A stretch of DNA of 64,000 nucleotides from Leptasterias polaris. Taxonomy: Eukaryota; Echinodermata; Asteroidea; Forcipulatida; Asteriidae. Shown here piece after piece: positions 1-12,300 of this stretch (position 1 is its first letter; each line of letters opens with the position of its first letter). Under the pieces are notes generated by a model. That model had not been told where the DNA came from and made no database searches. It worked only from the letters and a program-made list of their open reading frames with translations. A program made the translations under genes and the position numbers. Location of the stretch: positions 3,224,001 to 3,288,000 of the forward strand of contig JAZGTN010000069.1 of the NCBI GenBank assembly GCA_037783415.1, given 5' to 3'.

Positions 1-575
1 GAGATATTGAGGAACTGACTGATACTATGGATGGAGATTTTGGGGGTTCTCATTGATACTATGGGTGGAGATATTGAGGAACTGACTGATACTATGGATG
101 GAGATTTTGGGGGTTCTCATTGATACTATGGGTGGAGATATTGAGGAACTGACTGATACTATGGATGGAGATATTGAGGAACTGACTGATACTATTGATG
201 GAGATTTTGGGGGTTCTCATTGATACTATGGGTGGAGATATTGAGGAACTGACTGATACTATTGATGGAGATTTTGGGGGTTCTCATTGATACTATGGGT
301 GGAGATATTGAGGAACTGACTGATACTATGGATGGAGATTTTGGGGGTTCTCAGTGATACTATGGGTGGAGATATTGAGGAACTGACTGATACTATGGAT
401 GGAGATTTTGGGGGTTCTCATTGATACTATGGGTGGAGATATTGAGGAACTGACTGATACTATGGATGGAGATATTGAGGAACTGACTGATACTATTGAT
501 GGAGATTTTGGGGGTTCTCATTGATACTATGGGTGGAGATATTGAGGAACTGACTGATACTATGGATGGAGATTA
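1..575. repeat. 33/34-bp minisatellite array, cut by window start
   Basis: Two related subunits alternate. One is a 33-mer ending GAACTGACTGATACTATGGATG. The other is a 34-mer carrying GGGGGTTCTCATTGATACTATGGGTG. Occasional doubling of the 33-mer (near 140-210 and 440-500) shows unequal exchange. The array begins before base 1 and stops at about 573, where AT-rich unique sequence starts. No frame across it looks coding. Confidence 0.95.
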
Positions 576-907
576 TTTTATATAATTAAAATGGTTTATT
601 GAAAATCAAATTCGATAAAAGATGGCTCGAGGGCTGATACATAATGAATTTAAAAAAGTAAAAAGGATAAAATAGAAAGAATAGGCAATGATAATTAAAA
701 AGAAAGAAAATAAAGAGAATAATGTAGAAATGGTGTATAAAAAGAGTTAAACAGATAGCGAGTAAACATTAACAGTTGTATACAAAAAATTGTTTTAAAA
801 GCAGAAAGACAACAATAACGCAATGATTTAAAGAGTTCATAAAAAGCACGAACACAATTGGTAATCAATAAAAGATACACTACATATTAAAAAGCAAATA
901 GATAACA
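576..907. other. AT-rich non-coding spacer
   Basis: A-rich sequence between two blocks of the same minisatellite. I see no gene, tRNA or recognisable element. Confidence 0.6.
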
Positions 908-1100
908 AAATAGATATTGAGGAACTGACTGATACTATTGGAGATATTGGGGGATCTGACTGACTCATGGATGGAGATATTGGGGAACTGACTGATACTA
1001 CAGTATGGAGAGATTTTGGGGGAACCGACCGATTCAATGGATGGAGAAATGGGGTAACTGACTTATGGGGGAACTGACTGATATCGAGGGGGTTCTGAAT
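908..1100. repeat. Degenerate outlier copies of the 33/34-bp minisatellite
   Basis: About five or six diverged units (GATATTGAGGAACTGACTGA and variants such as GATATTGGGGAACTGACTGA) lie 330 bp beyond the main array. They are much more diverged than the units before 575, as expected for an old array edge. Confidence 0.85.
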
Positions 1101-1916
1101 AAATTTCTAAACCTCTAGCTTGTTAAAGTAAATTAAAATTTAAATAAATATACATTTTATTTCTAGTGGAAAATCTTTTTTAATCATTATTGTCATTCCA
1201 CTCTTGATAAATTAACAGACATACATGTACTGTACATGTACATATTATGTACAGTGGCCATGAGTGCAGACGCAAGTTGCACCATTTAATAGTTTCATAT
1301 GTTATGCAAAATGCAGCATTAATTCATTCATGCCTTGAGGATTTCATAAAGAGCTTATCTGAGACGGCCCGCTGGCTGTCATCTCAATTAAAGAGACAAT
1401 CTATGGTATTTAAGAAATGCTCATGGCCAAGTCATGGTATGTTGCCTCTATTGACTGACATTGGGATGAGCCAGTAATGCCAAACGGGTTTGGGTTTGGG
1501 TTTGGGGTGATGAAAAAACCTGCTTTAAACATTATCATAAGTAATTAAGGTGATGAAGGAAATGCACTACATGTACATGTATATCATGTGCATTCTTTTA
1601 ATACTGTGTTTGGTTGATGAAATGTGATACTCAATCTTGTCAATATTCCTGTGTCTTCCTGTAATTTGTGTGAAATTTGTTTGAGATTTTTTGTTTTAAC
1701 AAACAAAAGCTTAAAGGCAGGGTCATACTTTGGTAATGACCCTGAAAAAAATTGTGCAACTTTTAATTGAAAGCCTCTTTGTTATGGTAATAAGCATCCT
1801 GTGAAATCATATAGTCTGAAATATCCCTGCTGATTAGAAATCAATCAAAGTATGTCAATATGTGAATCTCCAAAGATTGCCATGATGTCCGCTTGTAAAT
1901 AATGCGGCCAGAGATC
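1101..1916. other. Non-coding stretch with one orphan MITE end
   Basis: No coding exon was recognised. At 1711-1770 the sequence TTAAAGGCAGGGTCATACTT resembles the left terminus of the element at 19770-20146. I find no matching right terminus, so it is probably a truncated copy. TACATGTA-type words occur at 1221-1240 and 1568-1581. Confidence 0.5.
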
Positions 1917-2712
1917 TGGTTGGTACCATGGAGGAAGAAACACAAGGAGTTACAACGAACAGGAGATCAAACGTCCAAGGTCTGGTACCGCCACAGATAA
2001 ACTTGCAGTTGTAACGCACTTCCTAACCGCACGCGACACGCCGCCTCTCTGTGTGCGCTTGCGCAGTATGGAGCCAAGATTAAAAGACTTGGAAGGGTGG
2101 CACGATCATTCATATCAAAATAGTACAAAAAGGCTTCGATTTTCTTTGCTGAGAAAAAAAAAGTACTTTGTAGTACCCCAAAACAAATCATACCATTCAG
2201 CAGAGCGAACCCTCGTGCGAAAACCATCAAATTTGGAACCGTAGGTAGAGGTCGGAAAGCCACAAAATTACCCAAATTATCATATCATATTTTCACGAAA
2301 CAACACATACAAAAATACTTGAATGACATCTCATCTTACCTTCCGAAAGTCCAATTTCAACGCGGAAAGTAGGAAAAAAATCGGAACAAAACAACGCGAC
2401 CATTCAACGATAGGGCGCAGCCATGTTGAACAAAGAAAACACACTGCGCATGGGAAAATTGAATGTTCGGAATTATGTACTACTAAAAAGCACGAACGAG
2501 TCATTTCACCACTGCAGTCCGAAGCGGTACCAGACCCTGTGCACAAAGAGATATTATCGCGTGCGTAAATCTGACGCGCAGCGCTCGCGCCCGGGAGGTC
2601 TCCATGCCTTTTCCACTGAACAGCTAGGATCGATAATTGGACGTTAATTACGCTGTGGGGGGTTGGCGGGCCGTTCAAACTCCTTGTATTTCTTCCTCCA
2701 TGTTGGTACCCA
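1917..2712. mobile_element. Candidate foldback/MITE-like element, CpG-rich interior
   Basis: The ends are inverted copies of each other over about 40 bp. The left end contains CATGGAGGAAGAAACACAAG, and the reverse complement of the right end contains CATGGAGGAAGAAATACAAG. A second inverted match, GCGGTACCAGACC, lies inside. The interior is unusually CpG-rich for this window (roughly 1970-2090 and 2350-2640). It contains short open frames on both strands, none resembling a known protein. A non-autonomous DNA element is the simplest reading. A CpG-rich promoter captured inside a repeat is the alternative. Confidence 0.5.
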
Positions 2713-5700
2713 CTCACCTCAAATTTGATGGTTGTGTTTTGGTGAAATCAGTGAAAAGTGGTTTACAATTTGTGTGGGATTTTGGGCACATTCATATTGG
2801 GCTTATTATGATTGCTACAATTGAAATACATGTAAGCTGTGGTGGTTTGAGGCAGGAGGGGGGGGGGGGGGTTGAAATTTTCTTGACTGACAGTATTTCA
2901 GATATAAATATTTCTCTTGAGGATTGGTATTAATTAATACAAACATTATTTATGGTCAGTTAGCTTCCAGATTTAAGGTAATCATATGTTATTAGAACCT
3001 ATTATTCTTTTTTAAATGACCAAAACAAAAATGCTGTATTCCTTATAGATGTTGCTTTAATATTTTGCAAATTATTTTTAAAACTGCAAATGAAGATAAA
3101 AGTGTGACTGCGTACCGGCCAGCTGCGATGTCTAGGAAAGGTCAAAGCGAGACCAGCATCATTTACTCTTTTTATTACATGTATATGTTAAAAAGTAATT
3201 AATTAAAAAAGGTGAAGTTAAAGCTCTTCAATTATGTTAAGGAGACAACAACAAATTATGTTGGTACCCAGGACATTTTTGGAGGGGCACCTCATGTTGA
3301 AATGACTGGAGTAGGATCGGTTAGCTCTTGGTTGTGTATAGGTTTCTTGGATGCTTTACATTCCTGGTAGTTCCTGATAATGTCAGATATTACAAGCAAC
3401 TCCTTGGCTCTTAGGAGGACACTATTAACCTTGAAGCAAAACACCTGGGTTTCATTTCTTAGAGCTGCTTTATATCAAATTATTATGTAAGCAGTTTTAC
3501 TTACTGATAAAATGTTACAAGATTGTCATGTAAACTGTTAGGTACAACACAGTAAGCAATATTTTAAGTAATGTCAAGCAAATTTATCAGCAAAGCAAAT
3601 CTTACTGGGAAATCAAGCGCAAACAGTATGAAGAAATGTTTTTTTATCAAGGTCCTTTCTCTATGCTACATGTTTTACGTTTGTGCTCTGTGATCTTTTT
3701 GTGAGCTCGGCATTATTGTGATCAAAGTGAAATTGAAGTTGGCCCACACTCTGCTCTAGGCCCCTTTGCATACATGTATGATGTCACAAGTCCAAACATC
3801 GCCCTCTCTGAGATCAATGAAGACCTACCATTGGCTGAGAGTTTTGCATGGTGTGTACACGTTTGACCTTAGTGATGGTAGCCAATGTGTGGGTCCATTA
3901 AACTTAAAGCTTGTAAGAAGCTCTGTGGAGTTAGCTTGTCTTCAAGTGCCTACATGTAGTTCTGTCAGTCCACCAGTCAAACTCAAAGATCCCTGGAAAT
4001 ATCCCTCGTCTTCCCTGGAAGGATATTGTTAAATGAACTTTTATTTATTTTTTACAACTGGTGATGTTTTTTTGTTATTTTGTTATTTAAAAAGCTGTGA
4101 ACAAGTCAACAGAGCTTTTTTTTTGCTTTAAAAAAAAAATGTATTCACAAAGAAATCACATGAATCACTTATAAATTTGAAAACATAATTGTTACTTGAT
4201 ACTTTTGCTATTTTACAATGTACATTGTATAAGCCAATTTGGCATTTACACATTTACAGCTGCAAAGTATTAATCGTAAGCAGAGAAATATTTCATCAAG
4301 CACTTTTGCATATAGCAAAATATTTCCCTGCTTCAACTGACTTTGTTTCATAGCTAATATTGAGTAGCAAATGCATAAATGGTGATGTTTAAGTAGGAAC
4401 TGATACAATTTGCCTAACATTTTTATTTGCTATCTATAGCCTATAGTCTATAGACGGTGCAAGTCTCGCGTACATTCGAACTTCCGGGACCATAGTGGTC
4501 CCAACCATATGGAGTTTTACGTGGGCGAGATTTTGTTTCATCAACTATTTTAGTTTAACGTAGGTTATGACCTAGAAAAGTATGCTGTTGGGAATGTAAT
4601 ACTAAGTGATAACAAAATATGAAAGTAAAACCAATTCAACAATATAACGAAGAAAACCCAAGAATTAAACTTGACCTCAGCTTCCAGTTATTGCAAAAAA
4701 TTAAGAATTTTGTGCTTGCCTCCGATCATAAAACTTATGTAAACGCTTGTTTTGGATACGCAATTATAATCGCCAGATGCTGTAATTGCAAAGCCTTTTC
4801 ATTGCAGTCTATGGTTGTTGAGGCGTCAGCATCCTCTTTAAACTGCGATACGGGTCCATTTAAGACCTGTTTGACCTTCACGAATCCGCGTAAGGGGTTT
4901 CTAAAAAGTTAACATCAAATAGGCATCCTTGTCCCAGAGTTTTAATTTTTTTTTCCAATAATATACACACTATTGTTTTTAGTTTTTTCAAAAGCTAAAA
5001 CTTTTCATAAAATTGTAATGATTTATTTTTGTTCAGATTTTGTAATGAGATATAATTTAAAACAAAGATTTAATTTCAGAAATAAAAATGTTCTTCGTTT
5101 GACGTGTTTCCTCGTTCGGATACACGCAAGACTTGCACAGTCTATACAAAGGGTAGACGTTCACTGGTTTAGTTTTTTTGCCATTTCCTTGAGATCTTTA
5201 AAGATGGGAAATACACATTACTTGCAATGTCATACCATAGAGCAAGGACCAGCTCTATGGTCGTACCTGTAGTGAATAGTGATTTTATTCTTGGCTAGTC
5301 TTAGACCTTGTACTGTATGTACTGATGTTACAATTACCTTTCAGCTCACAATTGCTGTACATGTAGCCGGGACATAAATGAATAATGTACACATTCCAGG
5401 TGGACATGTATGCGCATAAATGTATAGTAGGCCCTATAGCATGTACAGTGTATACATGTAGAGCAGATGTTCCTGTTTGAGTTTCAAGATGCTGGATTTA
5501 CAGTCAGCAGTCTCACTTCACACTAGGGTGTAAATTCCTACATGTACATGTACACAAGAACTGTAGGCCTACATGTACAACTGTGTAGAGAGTTTGTAAC
5601 ACACAAAAAGGATCAATTAATCACCCCTAACCAACATTATGGAAAATGTGCAGTGGTACAATGTGGCAAGAAAAACACAAGAACTCTGATACTGTCATGT

Positions 5701-5763
5701 ATGGGTCTCTTTCCATCAAAAAATGTACAAATATAAGTTTGTGCAAATCAAGATTAAGCACAT
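2713..5763. other. 3-kb non-coding stretch
   Basis: No exon, RNA gene or clear repeat boundary is visible. A G-homopolymer of about 12 sits near 2858-2871. Short open frames at 3766-4032 and 4619-4912 show no recognisable domain and no splice context linking them to CLUH. The segment near 2860-2935 resembles dispersed repeats at about 17690-17750 and 44060-44130 (ATATTTGTGTCTGAAAT-like core). Confidence 0.5.
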
Positions 5764-5907
5764 GTATAGACTCCTTGCACAACATGGAACGCACCTCTGC
5801 ACATGATGCACGCCCTTCTATTTTGGGAGTCAACTCTTTGATTCTTGTGTACAGTTTGACTCCCAAATGGCGAACGGGACAGGCGCAAGTGTGCAAGGGG
5901 TCTATAG
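5764..5907. repeat. Imperfect hairpin / foldback repeat
   Basis: The left arm TATAGACTCCTTGCACAACA pairs with the right arm, whose reverse complement is TATAGACCCCTTGCACACTT. An inner pair, TTTTGGGAGTCAA and TTTGACTCCCAAA, flanks a loop near 5835-5857. A similar layout, more diverged, is at about 44985-45165. Confidence 0.7.
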
Positions 5908-6911
5908 ACTGTAAGCAGCCATCACTGGAGTCAAACAGTGGAAATGTGTGTGCATGTACCGGCTGCGCATAACTCTCGGCCAATGATATAGATCTTTATT
6001 GAACTCAATGAGGGCACTTTTAGGCTTGTGACGTCATGGTTTATAGAACCAATCATTACACATTGCATTTGGTTTGGTGTGGCACCATGTTCCCTGCTTA
6101 GCATTATTGAACCTGCTTCAGGGCTCTGTGAAGTTAGTCATACATGCAGCCTATGAATAGCTCAGGGGGGAAAAAACGGCTATTAATATCACTGTATACC
6201 TACAGTCAGTATCTTGTGATCAATGTGATATAACCCCAGCATGTCTTGTGGCTTGTCACCTTTCAGTTTTAACCTTCATTGATGGATAGTCTCACATGGC
6301 AGGCAGGAAGTCAATGTGTCCTGAAGGTTATCAAGGTTTTGTATCTTAACCTACATCTCTATTAACTTGGTATTAAATACATGAGGGGCAGTTTTCTGTA
6401 GTGGAAATCTACACAATTCATTGTGAGATGTTGGTAATCTTTACGACCGGAAAAGAAGAAACAAAGAAATGTAATACTGTACACACGTGTGTCCCATGTA
6501 GATCTGTTAGTATAGGAACCAAGTTTAGTTCTCACACCATTAGGCATGTTACATGTAGGTAAGATTGAGCAGATTTTAAAAGGTTCCTTGACTTTTCTGC
6601 AAATGGAACTTAAACTTTGAACTTAAACTTTGTTTCGCTGACACTGCTACATGTACAATGTATGTGTATTTAAACTCTAGGTTCTGTTGTTACTTAGACA
6701 GAAGATGGTTCTTTGACCATGTGTACAATTTGATGCATTTTTTAAGACTGTACGACAATCATACATAAAAGAACATGCTACTTTTGTCTGAGACTGATGA
6801 AAATGGTTTTGGATCAATTACATTGTATGTAATGTGTCTTGTACAACATGCAACATTTATCAACAGAAAATCACTTTATCCTGAATCTTGAATTTGTATA
6901 CGAACCACATC
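5908..6911. other. Non-coding stretch beginning with a dispersed repeat
   Basis: The first 150 bp (to about 6060), with the words CGGCCAATGATATAG, CTCAATGAGGGCAC and GCTTGTGACGTCA, have a diverged relative at 16700-16830 (CAGCCAATGATACATGTAGG, CTCAGTGAGGGTGC, GCTTGTGACATCA). Both copies follow a TAGACCCCTTGCA-type segment, so the hairpin and this body may be one element. The rest shows nothing recognisable. Confidence 0.55.
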
Positions 6912-7308
6912 TTAAAGGGACACGTTGCCTTGGATCGGACGAGTTGGTCTATGAAAAGCATTTGAAACCGTTTGTTATGAAATGCATACGGTTAGAATGA
7001 TGTTTTAAAAGTAGAATATAATGATCCACATAATTATGCCTCGAAATTGCGTGGTTTTCCTTTTACATCGTGAACTAACACGGGCCGCCATTTTGTAGAG
7101 CCAAAATGTTTGACTTCACAAAATGGCGGACCGTGTTAGTTCGCAAAGTAAAAGGAAAACCACGCAATTTCGAGGCATATTTGTGTGGATCATTGTATTC
7201 TACTTTTAAAACATACATGTATTTCTAACCATATGCATTTTATAACAAACGGTTAGAAACGCTTTTCGTAGCCCAACTCGCCCGATCCAAGGCAACGTGT
7301 CCCTTTAA
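6912..7308. mobile_element. Long inverted-repeat MITE with TTAA flanks
   Basis: A nearly full-length foldback of about 390 bp. It begins AAAGGGACACGTTGCCTTGG and ends with the inverse of the same sequence. The two halves pair along almost their whole length through the CGAAATTGCGTGGTTTTCC segment, meeting around 7100. Both ends abut TTAA (6912-6915 and 7305-7308), the target site typical of piggyBac-type insertions. There is no transposase, so it would be mobilised in trans. It lies 2 kb upstream of the first visible CLUH exon. Confidence 0.9.
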
Positions 7309-8497
7309 CTTTTGGAGTCTCTTAATGGATTTGACTACCTCCAATTTATTTCCCCAAACATTCAATAACTCAAAAGTCAAGTCACTAATTTCTGAATATT
7401 GTTTCTGTTGTACATGTACATGTAGCAAGTGTTTGGAAGGCATCTCAGTGTATTGTATGTCACAGATTTGTAAGCCTTTTAGATTTTATCACTGGCCCCA
7501 AGTGCTTCTCACAAAAACCATTCATAAAAATGATCATCTACATGTATTTGCCACATGACCAAGCAGCCATAGCACCATCAGTGTTATGTTCACCTTTCAA
7601 TACTGAAATACTATCTTGGAGTTTTCTCCAGGGGAATGTGATGTTACTAATGTACACTTCGCTGTAGGCTTGGCTCTTTGAATGAGTGGATACATGTAGG
7701 TCGTGTGGGGGGTGTGTGCTTGTGCGCGTGGGGGGTGTGTGTGCTTGTGCGTGTGGGCTCACGTGTGTGCTTGTGCGTGTGGGCTCACATGCTTAGGATT
7801 GAGTACTTCTCAAATACCTTTGGCTCTGTTGTGGCTAGGTTCTTAGATATCCAAATACTTTGAGATGCAGTGAATTAGTACAGTTTCCCACACAGCTATT
7901 CTGGATGCTTTGGTCATGTTGGTATATTGTACATTGTACAGACATACCGTAATGGGGTTTACCATGTTTAAGGGTTAGCATATAATGTGTACACCTTTCA
8001 CGCAGGAATCTTTTGTGAACTGAATTTTTAGATTATAAATGCAGTTAATGTACATTATTACAAGCAAGATTACATGTACAGTGTAAACAATCAATTACTA
8101 TGGAAGAGGTACCGCAGAAATTATTTTGTGCTTATATTTACTTTTGAAGAGTTAGTCTTCCGGAAAGTGGATTGTCAAATTGGAAAAAGATAAAGAAAAG
8201 CTTTCTACTTTTGTTCCGACATGTGCGTATTTGAATTTGGTATTTGTATTTGAAGTGTTAGTAGCCTGCTCCATAATTTCTTATGATGGTTCAATCTTAA
8301 AGTGTTTACACTACATGTACATATACGTAATCCTACACTACATGTACATTTGAATCAAATTGTGTTCAATTATATTTATGTTCAAATTTGTGTAGCATTT
8401 GTAGTAGGGTAGGCCTGAAATTTTTGGAATTTTCTGATTTTTTTTAAATGAATGTGGTCTTCCTCATAAAATATTGTAAAAGGGAAAATGCTTTTAT
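7309..8497. other. Non-coding stretch with a GT-rich tract
   Basis: A GTGTG/GTGCG-rich low-complexity tract covers about 7700-7790. No other structure or coding potential was recognised. Confidence 0.55.
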
Positions 8498-8665
8498 CAG
8501 GCCTGGAATTACATTACACAGAGGCCGAAGGTGGCCTCTCTTGCCCCTGGAATTGGCCTCGGTGCCCCTTCAGAAGTTTCCCATCGACCTTAAGGATTTT
8601 TCAGTGAAAGTGCCCTTTGGAAAATAAAAATGGCCTTGCCGTCTCCAAGATGAAATTCCAGGCCT
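8498..8665. mobile_element. Short MITE-like repeat, CAGGCCTGGAATT termini
   Basis: About 168 bp bounded by CAGGCCTGGAATT on the left and AATTCCAGGCCT on the right, a perfect short terminal inverted repeat. The interior reads GGTGCCCCTTCAGAAGTTTC. Relatives occur at about 23105-23235, 43565-43715 and 46689-46836, all in CLUH introns. Confidence 0.8.
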
Positions 8666-9300
8666 TTCTCATCAAGGCTGGAAAGGCTGCATTTAAGCAG
8701 TAGGGAATACATGTTAGTTACATTCAATTTTGCCATCAATGCAATAAGTTGTTGAGTCTCTTCATCTAATTACATTTCATTGGTGTATTAAGGAGATGAA
8801 TATCAATGTAGACATCTCTAGGAGGTAAAGAGACAAATCTAAATAATAGAAATCTGTTCAATAATAGATGAGAAAATCGTGTCTTGTTCGAAGGAAAGAT
8901 GTACATGGGTTAACATGTGACAGAATCTACAAATGAATGTATGAGTTGCAAAATCCATTGTTTAAATGCATCACCAAGCTAAAAACTACAGCTTTATCAA
9001 TTTGTTTGTTTGTGTTCAATTCAATATAATCATCAATTGGAGGCTTGTATTAAGACAAAAATAGTATTGTGCCTTCTTAAGCATTTAGAGGCTTGTTTTA
9101 TCATTGTATATTATTTGAAACTTGACAGAGATGGACATAATGTGTACAAGGGGTGTGCATACATGGATGAGCCTATACACTGCTGCATTACATTTTGTCA
9201 TCTTGTATTTGTACCAATAAATTAACATATTTTTGATGAGCAAACCTAACTTAATAAAATGAGTTGAAATTGTTTTGTTTGTTGTTTTCTCTCTATCCAG
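8666..9300. other. CLUH: Intron sequence upstream of the first visible CLUH exon
   Basis: No feature other than a pyrimidine-rich tract and an acceptor (TTTTCTCTCTATCCAG) ending at 9300. CLUH residues before this point were searched for by eye in 1-9300, including the conserved segment that precedes the His-Gly-Asp-Leu-Met motif. They were not found. Confidence 0.6.
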
Positions 9301-9385
9301 GTGACCTGATGTACCTTTATGTCATGACAATGGAAGGAACGTCCCATCATATCACTGCATCCACAAGGGGCTTCTACATCAATCA
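9301..9385 (+). CDS. CLUH: CLUH exon 1 of those visible
   Basis: Acceptor CTATCCAG, donor GTGAGT. It starts with the last two bases of a Gly codon, so an upstream exon must supply the first base. It encodes [12 protein letters not shown] through GFYINQ, ending two bases into the Gln codon. This conserved stretch precedes the Clu domain. Confidence 0.93.
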
Positions 9386-12300
9386 GTGAGTTCATATCGT
9401 ATTGTGTCTTAAACCATACAAAGCAGCAGTTGAAGAAAATTATTATTTCCAATATCATGATAGGCGATGCTAAAGTTTTTCCTACAACATGTGTTCGTAA
9501 TTTGGGGTCATGGTTTGATTCTGAACTTACAATGAACACCCACATCAATAAAGCTTGCTCTGCAGCCTTTTTCCATCTTCACAACATCAAACGCATTAGT
9601 CAATTCCTAACACCAAGACTCTCTTTTAAAACTAATTCATGCATTTGTGACCAGTCGTCTTGATTATAGCCTTTTGTATGGTCTGCCCAAGTCACAGATA
9701 GCTAAACTACAAAGGGTTCAAAACGCTGCTGCCAGAATTGTTACTAACACACACCGGTTTGAACACATTACACCTATAATTCGTCAATTACATTGGCTGC
9801 CTGTTTCGTACAGGATTAATTTTAAAATCCTTTTGTTGACCTTCAAAGCTCTTCATGGTCTTTCTCCAAAGTACTTACAGGATCTTGTTTCCATCCGGAA
9901 AGTATCTTCATATCAACTTAGGTCAGGGAATAATGGTATTTTCTTGGATTATCCTTCTGGTAAAATGTTGACTACATTTGGTGATAGGGCTTTTTCTGTG
10001 GCAGCCCCTAAGCTTTGGAATGCGCTACCGTTTCATATACGTAGCGAACAGAAACTTACCTCTTTTAAATGTAATATAAAAACCCATCTTTTTAAAGCCG
10101 CTTTTTAGTGTGTTTTTTGTTTTGTTCTTTTGTGTCTTTTATTTGTCTTTCTTCTATGGTTGCCTTGCCAGTTAGTTTAGATTTTTAGCATAGATAGGGT
10201 TAGAGGCGTCTGTCTCCTGATTCCTGAAAAGGTCAAAACATTACCGATGCCAGCAGGGATAGGCCTACATGTACATGTATGTAATAAGTAACTACAGTAT
10301 TAGTTCTCTGTTGGCGGGACAGACGTACATGTATCCCCATACTTTTGTTTGAGCACTGGCCTGGTGACCAGTCTTTTTTCTTTGTCTTTTTCTTCCATTC
10401 TGTGCTTTTTAACATGTGTTCTGCGCCTTTTATCATTTTGTATGTAAGGGGGCGCAATATAAATTTTAAATATTATTATTATTATTATTACTACAAAGGG
10501 TTCAAAACGCTGCTGCCAGAATTGTTACTAACACACACCGGTTTGAACACATTACACCTATAATTCATCATTACATTGGCTGCCTGTTTCGTACAGGATT
10601 AATTTTAAAATCCTTTTGTTGACCTTCAAAGCTCTTCATGGTCTTTCTCCAAAGTACTTACAGGATCTTGTTTCCATCCGGAAAGTATCTTCATATCAAC
10701 TTAGGTCAGGGAATAATGGTATTTTCTTGGATTATCCTTCTGGTAAAATGTTGACTACATTTGGTGATAGGGCTTTAGAATAAAACAGACTCGTCAGCGA
10801 CTTGTCAGCACGCCCAAAACACTCACCCACTGGATGCAACCGTGCTGAAATGCCACTACAGCCCTCAGCAGCAACAGGAATGGAAACAGTATCTGACCAC
10901 AGTTCAACAACTGCTCAACCCCGAAATCAAAACACCAAAGTAACTGTCACGAACGGTATCATTTCAAACAAACTTTCTAGTGCATTTTCAATTGCTCATT
11001 TGAATATACGGAGCGTAGTGAACAAACTTGACCAGCTAAAAATTATCATGTCTAAGGCTCCTTTTGACATCCTTGGTTTGAATGAAACCTTTTGTGACTG
11101 TTCAATTTCGGATCAAGAAATAAACCTTCCTGGCTATGAATTAGTCAGAAACGATAGAAACCGCCATGGCGGTGGGGTGGCTATGTATATTCGGAGCAAT
11201 ATATCTTATTCCCGGCGTCCCGATTTGGAGACAGAGGATATTGAATGCATTTGGGTTGAGATAAAGCACAAGCACAGAAAGCCCTTACTTGTCTGCTCTG
11301 TATATAGACCCCCATCGACCCCGGCAGTATTTATTGACAAATTAAACAATATGCTTGACAAAGCATCCAGTGATTTTAAAGAAGTGCTTATTTCTGGTGA
11401 TTTTAATATTGATGTTTTAAATGTAAATACTTCTCTTAACTTATTGACTTGTTTTAATCTTTACCAAGTATCACAAATCATTCAAGAACCCACGCGGGTT
11501 ACGCTCACCACTAAAAGTGCTATTGATCTATTTTTCACCTCTCAGCCAGAATTAATAACTGAAAGTGGAGTGTTGCCTATTGTTATAAGTGATCATTATC
11601 TTATTTATGGTATACATAAGTGTGATAAGCCCAAACAGAAAGGTGATTGTATCAAGTTTAGATCATTTGAGAACATTAACTACGGAACATTTGGTGATGA
11701 TCTTTCTGCTGCCCCATGGTATCATGTTCTTAATTGTAAAAACGTTGATGATGCCTGGTCTTTATGGCACTCTACATTCATGAACTTAGTTAATTTACAC
11801 GCTCCTGAAAAAACCAAACGTGTTCGTGATGCTTCACTGCCTTGGTTGAGCACTGAAATTGTTCATATGATGCGTGAACGTGACCGCATCCACAAAATAG
11901 CGAGACGGTCTGGTTCACCCGATGACTGGGATAATTACAAGAAGCTACGTAACATGGTGACTTCCAAAATCCGTTCTGTGAAAAGTAACTATTATATTTC
12001 TGCAATTGAGTCGAACAAAGGCAATTCCTCTGCTTTTTGGAGAACAATTAAGGGAATCCTTCCCAACAAAAAAAAGCCAGTTCCCAACTCTATTGTAATA
12101 GATGGTGAGCATCTGGAAGGTCCCATTGACATTGCTAAGGCATTCAATGTACACTTCTCAACCATTGCTGAGCGTATGGCTGGTAGCAGTAGTTCAACCA
12201 TTGCTGAGCGTATGGCTGGTAGCAGTAGTTCAACCATTGCTGAGCGTATGGCTGGTAGCAGTAGTTCAACCATTGCTGAGCGTATGGCTGGTAGCAGTAG

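Noticed and set aside
837..1037. 66-codon Ser/Pro-rich minus-strand open frame
   Set aside because: It reads through degenerate minisatellite copies.
4619..4912. Missing CLUH 5' exon or an independent small gene
   Set aside because: The translation shows no CLUH N-terminal similarity, no compatible splice phase and no recognisable domain.
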